NCBI RefSeq assembly: GCF_014284335.1
Contig: NZ_JACOGF010000004.1
Coordinates: forward strand, 434,001 to 498,000
Direction: 5' to 3'
DNA: 64,000 bases
Origin: Undibacterium hunanense
GTDB taxonomy: Bacteria; Pseudomonadota; Gammaproteobacteria; Burkholderiales; Burkholderiaceae_D
The notes beneath the pieces were generated by a model. That model searched no databases and was not told the origin of the DNA. It saw only the letters and a list, made by a program, of their open reading frames with translations. Made by a program: the position numbers and the translations under genes. Numbering within the stretch: the stretch's first letter is position 1; every line of letters starts with the position of its first letter. Of the stretch, positions 1 to 7,689 are shown piece by piece.

Positions 1-2
1 TG

Positions 3-296
3 AGTGTCCTGTCTCATGTGAACAAGGCACGTACTGTCAAAAATCGCGTTATCAGCTTTTTGCAACAGCAAGGCGTGCTTTCAGCCAGTCATGCACAGTT
101 TGTGGCGCAGATATTTACCCGCCAGGTTCTGACGGTAGCGATACAGGACAAGGCACAGTACATTGTTGGCCTGACCCAATTACAGGACCTGTACCCGGCA
201 CTGGCACAGGAGCCGGACTGGCCGGTGCAGGTGGTGGCACCGCGCATTCTGGCAATGGCAACCGTGCAAGCTGTTATTTCTGCGGAGTCTGTATGA
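3..296 (+). CDS. 3' end of an unidentified gene upstream of the SWIM protein (partial)
   Basis: The reading frame is open to the left edge of the window, so this is probably the C-terminal ~97 residues of a longer protein. An in-frame GTG at 18 could give a 92-residue protein, but no Shine-Dalgarno sequence precedes it. The visible part is mostly helical and hydrophobic, with no motif I recognise. Its stop codon overlaps the start of the SWIM gene as ATGA (293-296), so the two are translationally coupled and probably act together. If the locus is a type XIII-like retron, the expected partner here would be an ARM/HEAT-repeat or second WH-SWIM protein; that is inference from memory of retron classification. 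Function not assigned. Confidence 0.55.
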   Translation, partial: SVLSHVNKARTVKNRVISFLQQQGVLSASHAQFVAQIFTRQVLTVAIQDKAQYIVGLTQLQDLYPALAQEPDWPVQVVAPRILAMATVQAVISAESV

Positions 297-1948
297 AGTT
301 TGAATACCGCTATTTTGGCAATAGCCAGGTGAATGACAGTGCAACTGCAACCAATATGCAGTTTGCGCCAGATACCTTGCGCACACCGACTTATTTTGCC
401 GCCACCCTGCAACCATCACTGGCCCTGGCATACCGTGAAGCCATCAGCGCCATGCATGATGTGGTGGTATCTGACCTGCGCACGCAACCCAAGGACCGCA
501 CTGGCTATTTTGCCTGGCTGGCTGAAAATGAAGCCAGCCTGCTGGCTGATTTCATGGCGCAGGAAAAAGACTTGCGTGAAAAAATCAAGCCGTTACGTGC
601 AGAACTGACCAAGGTACAAAACCAGAAACACGAAATGATGCAGCCTTTTTATAAGGCCCAGCGTGCATACTTTGATCACCTGTACCGCGAAAACCGCGAC
701 ATGTGGATCGTGCTGGATCCGGTCATTACCGTGCATCCTGACAAGGTATTTTTTGAATGTTTCAGCCGTGACGAATCGACCTATGCCAGCCTGAGCTGCC
801 GCCACGATGTCTTCAGGCATCTGGGTGAATTTGCTTGCGGCACCACGAATATCGATTACTCCGCGTCGCTGTACGAAGAATTCCAGAAGATACGCGCCTA
901 CAAGGAAACCCGCTTTGAAATCCAGGCAGATGGTTTCCAGGTCCAGACTGGCCATGATGAGCAATACCATGAAGCCAAGATCGATTTGCCCGATAGCTGG
1001 ATGCGCGGTTTCCTGCAAGTCAGTACCGCCATGTCCATGCCGGCTCACAAGCTGGAACTGCATCCCATGGATGTACACAGTATCTGCCACGTCCTGCGTC
1101 GAAAAACTGAAAGGGTAGGGCCGCGTTCGATCCGCTTTTTGCTGGAACCTGGCAAGCCGGTCAGCATGCTGTTTGAACCCTGGGGCATCAAGCTGGTGTG
1201 CCAGCGTTCCATCTTTACCGGCAACCAGGCGGCCGAAGTCCGTATCTGGGGCCGTCGCCGTTTGCTGACGCTGGAACGACTGATCGCCGTCACTGACAGG
1301 TTCAGTGTCATGCTCATGGGGACGGGTTTGCCCAGCTTCTGGATCGCACATCTGCCTGATATGGATTACACCCTGGGTTTGTCTGGCTGGACTGCGAATG
1401 ACTGGTCGCGCGCCGGCCAGTTCGATTTGCTGGCACCACGCCTCGATGTGGATGAAGCCACTTCACAAGCGGTAGCGCAAGCCTTGTCGGCACGCTGGTC
1501 AGCCAGCACTGCCAGCCTGGCGCAGCAATTGCAGATCGATGGCAAGCTGGTGGCGTCAGCCCTGACTGGCCTCATGCAGGCGGGACGGGTTGTGTACGAT
1601 GCAGTAGACCAGGTGGCGCGCTGGCGTGATCTGGTGCGTGAACCCATCAATGTCGCCAGCCTGCGCTTTGCCAGTGAACGTGAAGCCCTGGCTGCGCAAC
1701 TGGTACATAAAAACCTGTTACTTGATCTGCAGTCGGCACGCATTGCCGATGGTGGTATCGAATGGAAAGCCAGTGTCAGCGCCAGCATCACGAATACCAA
1801 GAAACTGAGCAAAACCATGATCAGGCTGGACAGTGATGACAGGCTCATTGAAGGTAATTGCAGTTGCGATTTCTATGTGCGTAACCGCATGTTTCGTGGG
1901 CCTTGTGAGCATATGCTGGCGATTAGACAAATAGCAAATATTAACTAA
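293..1948 (+). CDS. Winged-helix/SWIM zinc-finger protein (probable retron accessory)
   Basis: A 551-residue protein. The C-terminus has a SWIM zinc finger, CxC at residues 523/525 and CxH at 538/540 (CxC-x12-CxH), a fold that binds DNA or protein. Residues ~385-445 look like a winged helix: three short helices followed by a small strand-rich wing just before the SWIM module. The first ~370 residues, including a charged helical stretch at ~85-130, match no family I know. Its ATG overlaps the stop of the preceding gene. Downstream come an inverted-repeat element and then a retron RNA and reverse transcriptase on the same strand. WH-SWIM proteins are, as I recall, the named partners of type XIII retrons, so a role as effector or regulator of that retron is inferred. 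SWIM proteins also occur in MoxR/vWA conflict systems, which is the alternative. Confidence 0.75.
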   Translation: MKFEYRYFGNSQVNDSATATNMQFAPDTLRTPTYFAATLQPSLALAYREAISAMHDVVVSDLRTQPKDRTGYFAWLAENEASLLADFMAQEKDLREKIKPLRAELTKVQNQKHEMMQPFYKAQRAYFDHLYRENRDMWIVLDPVITVHPDKVFFECFSRDESTYASLSCRHDVFRHLGEFACGTTNIDYSASLYEEFQKIRAYKETRFEIQADGFQVQTGHDEQYHEAKIDLPDSWMRGFLQVSTAMSMPAHKLELHPMDVHSICHVLRRKTERVGPRSIRFLLEPGKPVSMLFEPWGIKLVCQRSIFTGNQAAEVRIWGRRRLLTLERLIAVTDRFSVMLMGTGLPSFWIAHLPDMDYTLGLSGWTANDWSRAGQFDLLAPRLDVDEATSQAVAQALSARWSASTASLAQQLQIDGKLVASALTGLMQAGRVVYDAVDQVARWRDLVREPINVASLRFASEREALAAQLVHKNLLLDLQSARIADGGIEWKASVSASITNTKKLSKTMIRLDSDDRLIEGNCSCDFYVRNRMFRGPCEHMLAIRQIANIN

Positions 1949-1951
1949 TTG

Positions 1952-2058
1952 GACTTACGCAAAATCGCCCCAGCAAGGCACAGCGACGAAGACAGTACTT
2001 TAGTACGCGGCTCCTTGGAGAGGAGCTGCAACGCAGCTGGGGCGGTTTTGCGTAAGTC
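1952..2058. repeat. 107-bp MITE-like element with 23-bp terminal inverted repeats
   Basis: Left arm 1952-1974 and right arm 2036-2058 are inverse complements at 22 of 23 positions, the single mismatch being a G-U pair in RNA. The core contains a small palindrome around 1994-2007. The flanks share the octamer TTAACTAA (1941-1948 and 2059-2066), which looks like a target-site duplication. The left copy includes the stop codon of the SWIM gene and is separated from the arm by 3 bp. No coding capacity, so a non-autonomous mobile element or a strong transcriptional terminator for the SWIM gene; both may be true. Confidence 0.7.
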
Positions 2059-2080
2059 TTAACTAAAACAATTTACAGGG

Positions 2081-2339
2081 GGTGAGATAGACAGTAAAAT
2101 CGAACAAGGCAGGAAGGCTCTTGCAATCCGGATGGTGTATCGCCATCCATGTACTTTGCTTAGCTATGCATCACTGAGTTTCTCTTCACTGTGCCGGATA
2201 CGACTGCTGGCGCAATGACGATGTGGATTCCGTGAACCCCATTCGCGCCAGCAGTCGTATCCGGCGTCGAGTGGAGCCTCTCAGTCTGAAGGCTCTTCGA
2301 TGAGCTTCCTGCCTTTTTCTTTTCTTTGTCTGTCTCACC
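2081..2339 (+). ncRNA. Retron msr-msd RNA (template for msDNA)
   Basis: It lies directly before a retron-type reverse transcriptase. The ends are complementary: 2081-2093 pairs with 2327-2339 (13 bp, one G-U), and 2106-2116 pairs with 2305-2315 (11 bp). These are the a1/a2 repeats that define a retron RNA. Inside, an msr-type hairpin has arms 2130-2135 and 2143-2148. The msd part is a long hairpin with a perfect 21-bp stem, 2193-2213 with 2245-2265, and a 31-nt loop. It extends outward with bulges to 2174-2178 paired with 2280-2284. A decamer, GAAGGCTCTT, occurs near both a1 (2112-2121) and a2 (2288-2297). The branching guanosine cannot be assigned with certainty from sequence alone. Confidence 0.88.
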
Positions 2340-2415
2340 GTTTTTTGCTTTATTTGGAAAACGTGAATTCTTACTGCATGGCTTTACCTGCGGGGGGAAT
2401 TCAGAGACCAGAGTC

Positions 2416-4419
2416 ATGACACAAAACAAGCAATCTGCTTCCGTCACGTCGCCGCCACTGTCACAGATGACACGCGACGAATTGTATGCCCACGTCCGTA
2501 CCACCACTAAAGATGCCGTGGTGTTGCAGGAAATGCGCCGCCTGGGCTTTTGGCCCGCAGACACTGGCAAGCCCAGCGTAACTGAAGAATTGATACAGCG
2601 CGAAGCACAATTGAGCAGCATGCTCAGAGAGCTGACCAGTCAGTTACAGCATGTACATGACCCCAAGGCGGCCCTGCGCGACATGCGCAAACAGCGTATG
2701 GCAGCGGCAAAAGAAAAACGTGAACAGACCCGGCAAAAACATGCGCAACTGCGCCATGCCAAAGCCCTGGCCTGGCAGGAAAAACGCCAGAACGATATCG
2801 GCTATCTGGGCGAAGCTGTTTCCAGCGGATTGAATTACACCACGACCGATATAGAAAAACTGGCACGCTATCAATTGCCAGTGCTGCAAAAAGCACCAGA
2901 GCTGGCAACGGCGCTAGGCATTCCCCTGGCAGAACTGCGTTTCATGAGTTTCCAGCGCAAGGTCAGCCAGGTCAGTCATTACCAGCGTTTTTCCATACCA
3001 AAAAAGACTGGTGGTCTGCGCTATATTTCTGCTCCGATGCCGCGCCTCAAGCGCTGCCAGTACTGGGTGCTGGATCATATACTCAGCAAGGTGCCTTGCC
3101 ATCCAGCTGCCCATGGCTTCTTGCCGCAACATTCGATACTCAGCAATGCCTTGCCACATGTTGGCCAGGCAGTCGTCATCAATCTGGATTTGAAAGATTT
3201 TTTTCCCAGCATAGAATATGCGCGTGTGAAGGGCGTTTTTAAATCGCTGGGTTATGGCGACCAGATTGCCACCTTGCTGGGTTTGCTGTGTACGGAACAG
3301 GCAAGCGAAGAAGTGCGTGTCGATACGCAAAGATATTTTGTCGCCGGTAAAAAGCGCAGCTTGCCACAGGGTGCACCTTCCAGCCCCATGATCACGAATA
3401 TTCTTTGCCATGGGCTGGACAAACGCCTGCATGCTGCCGCAAGCAAACTGGGTTTTGTCTATACCCGCTATGCCGATGATCTGACTTTTTCCAGCAAGCA
3501 GAAAGAACGTCCGCCGGTAGGAAAATTGTTGTGGCGTGTTAAACAAATCATCGCTGACGAAGGTTTTACCCTGCATCCCGACAAGCAACGCATCATGCGG
3601 CATAGCCAGAAGCAGGAAGTCACCGGCATCGTCGTCAATCACAGCCCGACGATAGACGCCAGGACCCTGCATCGTTTCCGTGCGACCTTGCATAAGGTAG
3701 AGAAAAATGGCCCGGCTGGCTATCACTGGAATGGCAATACTGATGTGCTGTCCGCGCTGGAAGGATATGCGCGCTATATCTGCATGGTCAATCCGGCCAA
3801 GGGCCAGCCATGGCTGCAACGCGTCAAACAATTGCGAGTCGTATATGCTGCGCCGACATCGGTGCCTGCGCATTCTGCACGCCCACCACGTCTGAGCCTG
3901 CGCCAGCAGGTTGCGGCCGGTAATACACCATTACGCGCTAACGGTAAGGACTGGTGGCAGGTGAAAGAAGCCGCGGTGCCGGTGCTGGAACTGACAGCGC
4001 AGCAACTGGCTGAACAGAAACAGGCTGAAAAGCAGGCCGAAAAACAGGCATTGAAAGAAGCAAAGCAAGGCAAAGATACGCAGGCTAAAGCACCAGTGCG
4101 CGAAAATCAGACACAAAGTTATGCACAACGCCAGGTGGTAACACCTCAACCAGTTCGGGCGAACGCAAGTAAGCGTAATCGCGACGATGCAGCCCCTGTT
4201 TCCGATGAGCAGCCCGTTGTTTTCAAATTACGGCCTATACCGTGGTGGTCGATTTTGTTGCAGTTTGTTGCCTGCATCATGGTCACTATCAGCTTGCGCA
4301 GTATATTTCCAGTCACACTGGGATTGTCTTTGCTGGCCATCAGCATCATTACCCGCCGCAGCATGATGGTATGGGTGATGGTCGTACTGGTATTGAGCGT
4401 GCTGTTGATCAATTCATAG
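2416..4419 (+). CDS. Retron reverse transcriptase with C-terminal coiled coil and membrane segments
   Basis: A 667-residue protein from ATG 2416. A TTG at 2326 would lie inside the a2 repeat of the RNA and is rejected. The RT core is at about residues 165-440. It has the retron NAxxH motif (NALPH, ~244-248), the first catalytic Asp in DLKDFF (~258), LPQG (~316-319), YADD (~352-355) and the VTG motif (~402-404) that recognises the cognate msr. Retron RTs are usually about 300-400 residues. Here ~165 residues precede the core, with a Lys/Arg/Gln-rich predicted coiled coil at ~95-125. About 230 follow, with an Ala/Lys/Gln coiled coil (~528-560) and hydrophobic segments at ~610-628, ~631-645 and ~650-666. 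The protein would synthesise msDNA. The membrane tail may be a fused effector, by analogy with the separate two-TM effector of Ec48-type retrons; that is inference. Confidence 0.9.
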   Translation: MTQNKQSASVTSPPLSQMTRDELYAHVRTTTKDAVVLQEMRRLGFWPADTGKPSVTEELIQREAQLSSMLRELTSQLQHVHDPKAALRDMRKQRMAAAKEKREQTRQKHAQLRHAKALAWQEKRQNDIGYLGEAVSSGLNYTTTDIEKLARYQLPVLQKAPELATALGIPLAELRFMSFQRKVSQVSHYQRFSIPKKTGGLRYISAPMPRLKRCQYWVLDHILSKVPCHPAAHGFLPQHSILSNALPHVGQAVVINLDLKDFFPSIEYARVKGVFKSLGYGDQIATLLGLLCTEQASEEVRVDTQRYFVAGKKRSLPQGAPSSPMITNILCHGLDKRLHAAASKLGFVYTRYADDLTFSSKQKERPPVGKLLWRVKQIIADEGFTLHPDKQRIMRHSQKQEVTGIVVNHSPTIDARTLHRFRATLHKVEKNGPAGYHWNGNTDVLSALEGYARYICMVNPAKGQPWLQRVKQLRVVYAAPTSVPAHSARPPRLSLRQQVAAGNTPLRANGKDWWQVKEAAVPVLELTAQQLAEQKQAEKQAEKQALKEAKQGKDTQAKAPVRENQTQSYAQRQVVTPQPVRANASKRNRDDAAPVSDEQPVVFKLRPIPWWSILLQFVACIMVTISLRSIFPVTLGLSLLAISIITRRSMMVWVMVVLVLSVLLINS

Positions 4420-4422
4420 CTT

Positions 4423-4443
4423 GAGCCGGGCATGGCCCGGTTC
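4423..4443. terminator. Hairpin after the retron RT
   Basis: Arms 4423-4431 and 4435-4443 form a 9-bp G+C-rich stem (one G-U) with an ATG triloop. It lies just after the RT stop and just before the 3' end of the convergent TPR gene, so it could terminate both. No clear T-tract follows on either strand. Confidence 0.55.
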
Positions 4444-4463
4444 GGCTGGCAGCAGCCCCGCCA

Positions 4464-5228
4464 TCAGTTGCGGCTGGAAAACGCGTTGTTGAGACGCTTT
4501 ACCAAATCACTGTTCAGGGATTTGGTATCTCTGCTCCAATGCTTCATGGTTTGCTGGATTTCTGCATACAAGCTGTCAGCAATACTTTGTTCGCCTGCCT
4601 GCAAAGCCCAGATGGCATATTCAACGCGGGTTTCCATGCTGCCAAATCTTGCAACAGCATCAGCGAATATCACACCAGCTTCTTGCTGGCGGCCAGCACT
4701 GACATAGGCCTGTCCCAGCAACAATGCCTGCTGTTCTGGCCTGTGGTTGGGCTGTTCTTTGCGTACCGCTTCCAGCAATGCAATCGCATCAGTGCTTTGG
4801 CCGTGCAGTATTTTTGCATACGCCGCATTCATGCGGATTTCTGCATCCCTGGCAAAGGGACCTTGCAGGCAAAGATCATAATGCTGTACCGCCTGTGCAG
4901 TGTCACCCGCATCCAGATAGGCCTCGGCAAGGCGTGTTTGATTTTGTGCCGTAGGTACCAGGTCATATGCTTTTTTTGCTTCACGCACATCACGTCCGCG
5001 ATCCAGTGTTTTGGCTGCTGCCGTCACGGTTTTGCGCATGCCGCGTTCCAGCTTTGTCTCTGGCAGGTATACCGCAAAAAAATACACGACGCTACCCAGA
5101 AGCGGGAACATGAATAAAATCATCAGCCAGTACATTTCGCGTCCGTTACGGACAGCATGCACTGCAAAAAACAAGGCAACCAGAATGTGAAAACCTACTC
5201 CGATATATGGCATAAAAAATAAAGGCAA
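4464..5228 (-). CDS. Membrane-anchored TPR protein
   Basis: A 254-residue protein. Residues 1-55 form two hydrophobic helices separated by a short polar turn, resembling the N-terminal membrane module of the PLDc_N type. Residues ~75-240 are helical repeats of TPR character, with alternating small and aromatic positions (the clearest around 98-130 and 165-200), facing the cytoplasm if the usual topology holds. TPR arrays are protein-binding scaffolds, so the likely job is membrane-bound assembly or quality control, but no partner is visible. It converges with the retron and stands alone. Start is the first ATG. Confidence 0.75.
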   Translation of the reverse strand: MPLFFMPYIGVGFHILVALFFAVHAVRNGREMYWLMILFMFPLLGSVVYFFAVYLPETKLERGMRKTVTAAAKTLDRGRDVREAKKAYDLVPTAQNQTRLAEAYLDAGDTAQAVQHYDLCLQGPFARDAEIRMNAAYAKILHGQSTDAIALLEAVRKEQPNHRPEQQALLLGQAYVSAGRQQEAGVIFADAVARFGSMETRVEYAIWALQAGEQSIADSLYAEIQQTMKHWSRDTKSLNSDLVKRLNNAFSSRN

Positions 5229-5374
5229 GAATAGAGGTAAATGCGCTCCATATACCTGGATACCGACAGTAAAAACGCATGCAGATCAGGATGAAAGCGA
5301 GAAGTAAAGAACAGGCTGTTTACCTGCCAGGTGCCATTTTAACATTAGATGGCCGGAGGAGATTTGATTGCCAT

Positions 5375-5405
5375 GACTGGTCGTGTTAAAAAATCACGAC
5401 CAGTC
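5375..5405. terminator. Perfect 11-bp hairpin downstream of the Cache gene
   Basis: Arms 5375-5385 and 5395-5405 are perfectly complementary, with a 9-nt A/T-rich loop. It sits about 90 bp beyond the 3' end of the Cache-protein gene and upstream of the TPR gene, on the strand both genes share. It lacks a T-tail, so it could be a terminator, a 3' mRNA stabiliser or a repeat. Confidence 0.5.
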
Positions 5406-5493
5406 CGGCAGTACGGTGACTAACAATTACGAATAAAAGGCAGAATAAAAGCAGAACAAAATGGAACAGGGCAAAGCATGAACTGGGTCAGAT

Positions 5494-5964
5494 TCATTTA
5501 TAGATACCGCAAGCAAAATAAATCTCGTCAACCCGTTCTACGTAAGTGCTTTTCTGTTCCAGCGCCTTGGTCACAGGGTTGGGCCATTTGTAGTCAACCC
5601 ATCCCTTGCCTTCTTTGCTGCCTGCGACTTCATTGATTTTCTTGACGAAGAAAACGCCATCACCATCGCGTAATTCACCCAGGGGTTTGCCCAGTAATTT
5701 GGGGTTGCCGCCGTGCGCCAGGGTAACGCCACCAGGTTTGACCGTACCGGCAAACACATACAAATCCTTGTAGATGAACTGGCCTTTGGGGTCGTTCACT
5801 GCGGCATAGGTTTTTTCGGGACCATTGGCTTTATAGTAGGCGATAACTTTTTTGATCATGTTTATCGCGTCTTGCGCCGATGCGTGTTCGTCTGCAAAAG
5901 CTAGGCCCTGAGTAAGCAGGGACAAGGATAAAGCCAGGAAAATGCTTTTGAAAAGGTGTCTCAT
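5494..5964 (-). CDS. Secreted single Cache-domain protein
   Basis: A 156-residue protein with a cleavable signal peptide (hydrophobic core ~8-22, cleavage near Ala24). The rest matches stand-alone sCache_2-type proteins: a long N-terminal helix beginning near residue 30, then the conserved 'YAAVNDPKGQF' region, strands around 65-80, and a short PNP segment followed by a YVERV strand near the end. Such periplasmic proteins usually bind small ligands and occur also as input domains of chemoreceptors. No receptor is adjacent, so the ligand is unknown. GGAGA lies 4-8 bp before the ATG, supporting the start. Confidence 0.8.
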   Translation of the reverse strand: MRHLFKSIFLALSLSLLTQGLAFADEHASAQDAINMIKKVIAYYKANGPEKTYAAVNDPKGQFIYKDLYVFAGTVKPGGVTLAHGGNPKLLGKPLGELRDGDGVFFVKKINEVAGSKEGKGWVDYKWPNPVTKALEQKSTYVERVDEIYFACGIYK

Positions 5965-6240
5965 GATGTCTCCGGTTTAATTGTTGGCATGGGTGACCAA
6001 TGCATCTTATTGTCATCAGGCACGAAACAGGTCGAACTTCAAATGTAGGACATGCAATTGCAAAGTCCAGATCTTTTTCATGCGAGGTCACGCAGAAAAC
6101 AATAACAGATTTCCGCGTGGAAATGTTGTTCCATATGAGGGCTTAAAGACCAGATGTCACACCTTACAGCGACTTATATTAATGGCAAATAGAGTGACAA
6201 AATCATACGGTCATCTCCATTTGCAAAGTTCTTTCAGTAT

Positions 6241-7005
6241 TTAAGCTGGTTTTACCGTCGCGCTGAATTCCTTGATATCTGCAAGCAAGCCATGAACTGC
6301 TGTATCAATGATTTGTTGCCCCAGCGCTATCGTCGCCAGGCTGGAATCAGCGCCAATACGCCCATCCGGGAAGCGGGCGCGGTAGTCAAGCGCGTCGAGG
6401 ATAGGTCCGGTAGGCGGGATTTTGGGTGTCAGTTCGACATGACGGACCTGATCAGGGTAGGCCGCATAGGTCACGGCAATTTCTGATGGAGTCGCATGCG
6501 AGCCGTGGCCCACCGGGAACATCGTGTGGCACAGTGTGGCAACACCAGGCAAATCCCACCAGTTTTTCAGCTTCAGTGTCAGCGGGCAGGTTTTGTTGTT
6601 GTACGAATAGTGCGAATAAATTTGTGAGAAGGCCGCTTCTATTGTGGCGATATTGCCACCGTGGCCATTCAAGAAATAAATGTGATCAAAGCCATGACGC
6701 GCCAGTGACAATACCCAGTCCTCAATTGCTGCCATGAAGGTTGATGGCCGTAGCGAAATGGTGCCGGCAAACCCCAGGTGATGTTGGGCCATGCCAATGT
6801 TAAAAGTGGGGGCCAGCATCATCGCTGCGCCAGTTTCACTCGCGACTTTTTCAGCGGCATTGGCAATGATCTCGGGGCACATCCAGTCTGTACCCAGCAA
6901 ACCCATGGGGCCATGCTGTTCATTCGAACCAATAGGAATGATGACGGTTTTTGAATCCGCCAGGAATGCAGTAATTTCCGGCCAGGTGGAATAGGCTAAA
7001 CGCAT
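6241..7005 (-). CDS. Creatininase-family amidohydrolase
   Basis: A 254-residue protein with the creatininase signature: GSNEQHGP at ~26-33 supplying Glu and His ligands, the downstream Asp of the TD pair, and the NGHGGN motif at ~112-117 with a metal-binding His. Members hydrolyse cyclic amides (creatinine, 2-amino-5-formylamino compounds) or are mycofactocin-type peptidases, and they use Zn/Mn. The neighbourhood gives no substrate hint: it stands alone and faces away from the DUF1428 gene. Length is normal for the family. Confidence 0.85.
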   Translation of the reverse strand: MRLAYSTWPEITAFLADSKTVIIPIGSNEQHGPMGLLGTDWMCPEIIANAAEKVASETGAAMMLAPTFNIGMAQHHLGFAGTISLRPSTFMAAIEDWVLSLARHGFDHIYFLNGHGGNIATIEAAFSQIYSHYSYNNKTCPLTLKLKNWWDLPGVATLCHTMFPVGHGSHATPSEIAVTYAAYPDQVRHVELTPKIPPTGPILDALDYRARFPDGRIGADSSLATIALGQQIIDTAVHGLLADIKEFSATVKPA

Positions 7006-7195
7006 GTTGATACTTTCAGGGTTTGGATGGTGGTTTTCAAATTATAGAGTGATATGGCAACACATGCCGGCTTCAGGGCAGGAAGATAAAATTACCCTGG
7101 AGAGTGGAATGAACTAGAATGAAATTTGCCTTGTACAGGCCACGTCTGGCACACCTTAGCCCACCTCAAGCTCAATTCACCCCAGGAGAATAAAG

Positions 7196-7549
7196 ATGAA
7201 ATACGTCGATGGATTTGTACTCGCTGTCCCCAATGCCAACCGTGAAGCTTACAGGCTATATTCTGAAAAATCTTCGCCGGTTTTCAAGGAGTACGGCGTG
7301 CTCAGTGTTGTCGAATGCTGGGGCGATGATGTGCCGCCAGGCAAGCTGACTTCCTTCCCCCTGGCAGTGCAATGCAAGGAAGATGAAACCGTGGTGTTTT
7401 CCTGGATGACCTGGCCGTCAAAGGAAGTGCGCAATGCGGCATGGGAAAAAGTCATGGCAGACCCGCGTCTGAATTCTGAAAGTAACCCCATGCCTTGCGA
7501 TGGCAAGCGCATGATTTTTGGCGGCTTTGAGGTGATGGTGGATTTGTGA
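7196..7549 (+). CDS. DUF1428 domain protein
   Basis: A 117-residue protein of the dimeric ferredoxin-like (ABM-like) DUF1428 family: the opening 'YVDGFVLAVP' strand, the central EC-W-DDVPPGK segment (~41-52) and the C-terminal MPCDGKRMIFGGFE block are typical. The biochemical role is unknown; related folds act as small monooxygenases or isomerases. AGGAGA upstream of the ATG supports the start. Monocistronic, closed by a hairpin. Confidence 0.85.
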   Translation: MKYVDGFVLAVPNANREAYRLYSEKSSPVFKEYGVLSVVECWGDDVPPGKLTSFPLAVQCKEDETVVFSWMTWPSKEVRNAAWEKVMADPRLNSESNPMPCDGKRMIFGGFEVMVDL

Positions 7550-7560
7550 TTTGTTGAGCT

Positions 7561-7589
7561 GATGCCGGATACAAAATTTGTCCGGCATC
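7561..7589. terminator. Terminator hairpin after DUF1428 gene
   Basis: Arms 7561-7569 and 7581-7589 form a perfect 9-bp stem just downstream of the stop codon. The following LysR gene converges on it about 100 bp further on. Confidence 0.65.
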
Positions 7590-7689
7590 AAGGGCTTAGG
7601 CTGGGCTGATTGTTTTAGCTCCTTCATATCGTAATCAAGATGTTCAGTCCTGCCTTATAGTGCCGCTATGCAAATTTCAATAAGCGCGT

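Noticed and set aside
2326-2415. TTG start giving a 697-residue RT
   Set aside because: The extra 30 residues are encoded inside and just after the a2 repeat of the retron RNA; ATG 2416 is the first start beyond it.
2914-3873. A 319-residue minus-strand reading frame within the RT gene
   Set aside because: It is antisense to the RT catalytic core and shows no recognisable motif.
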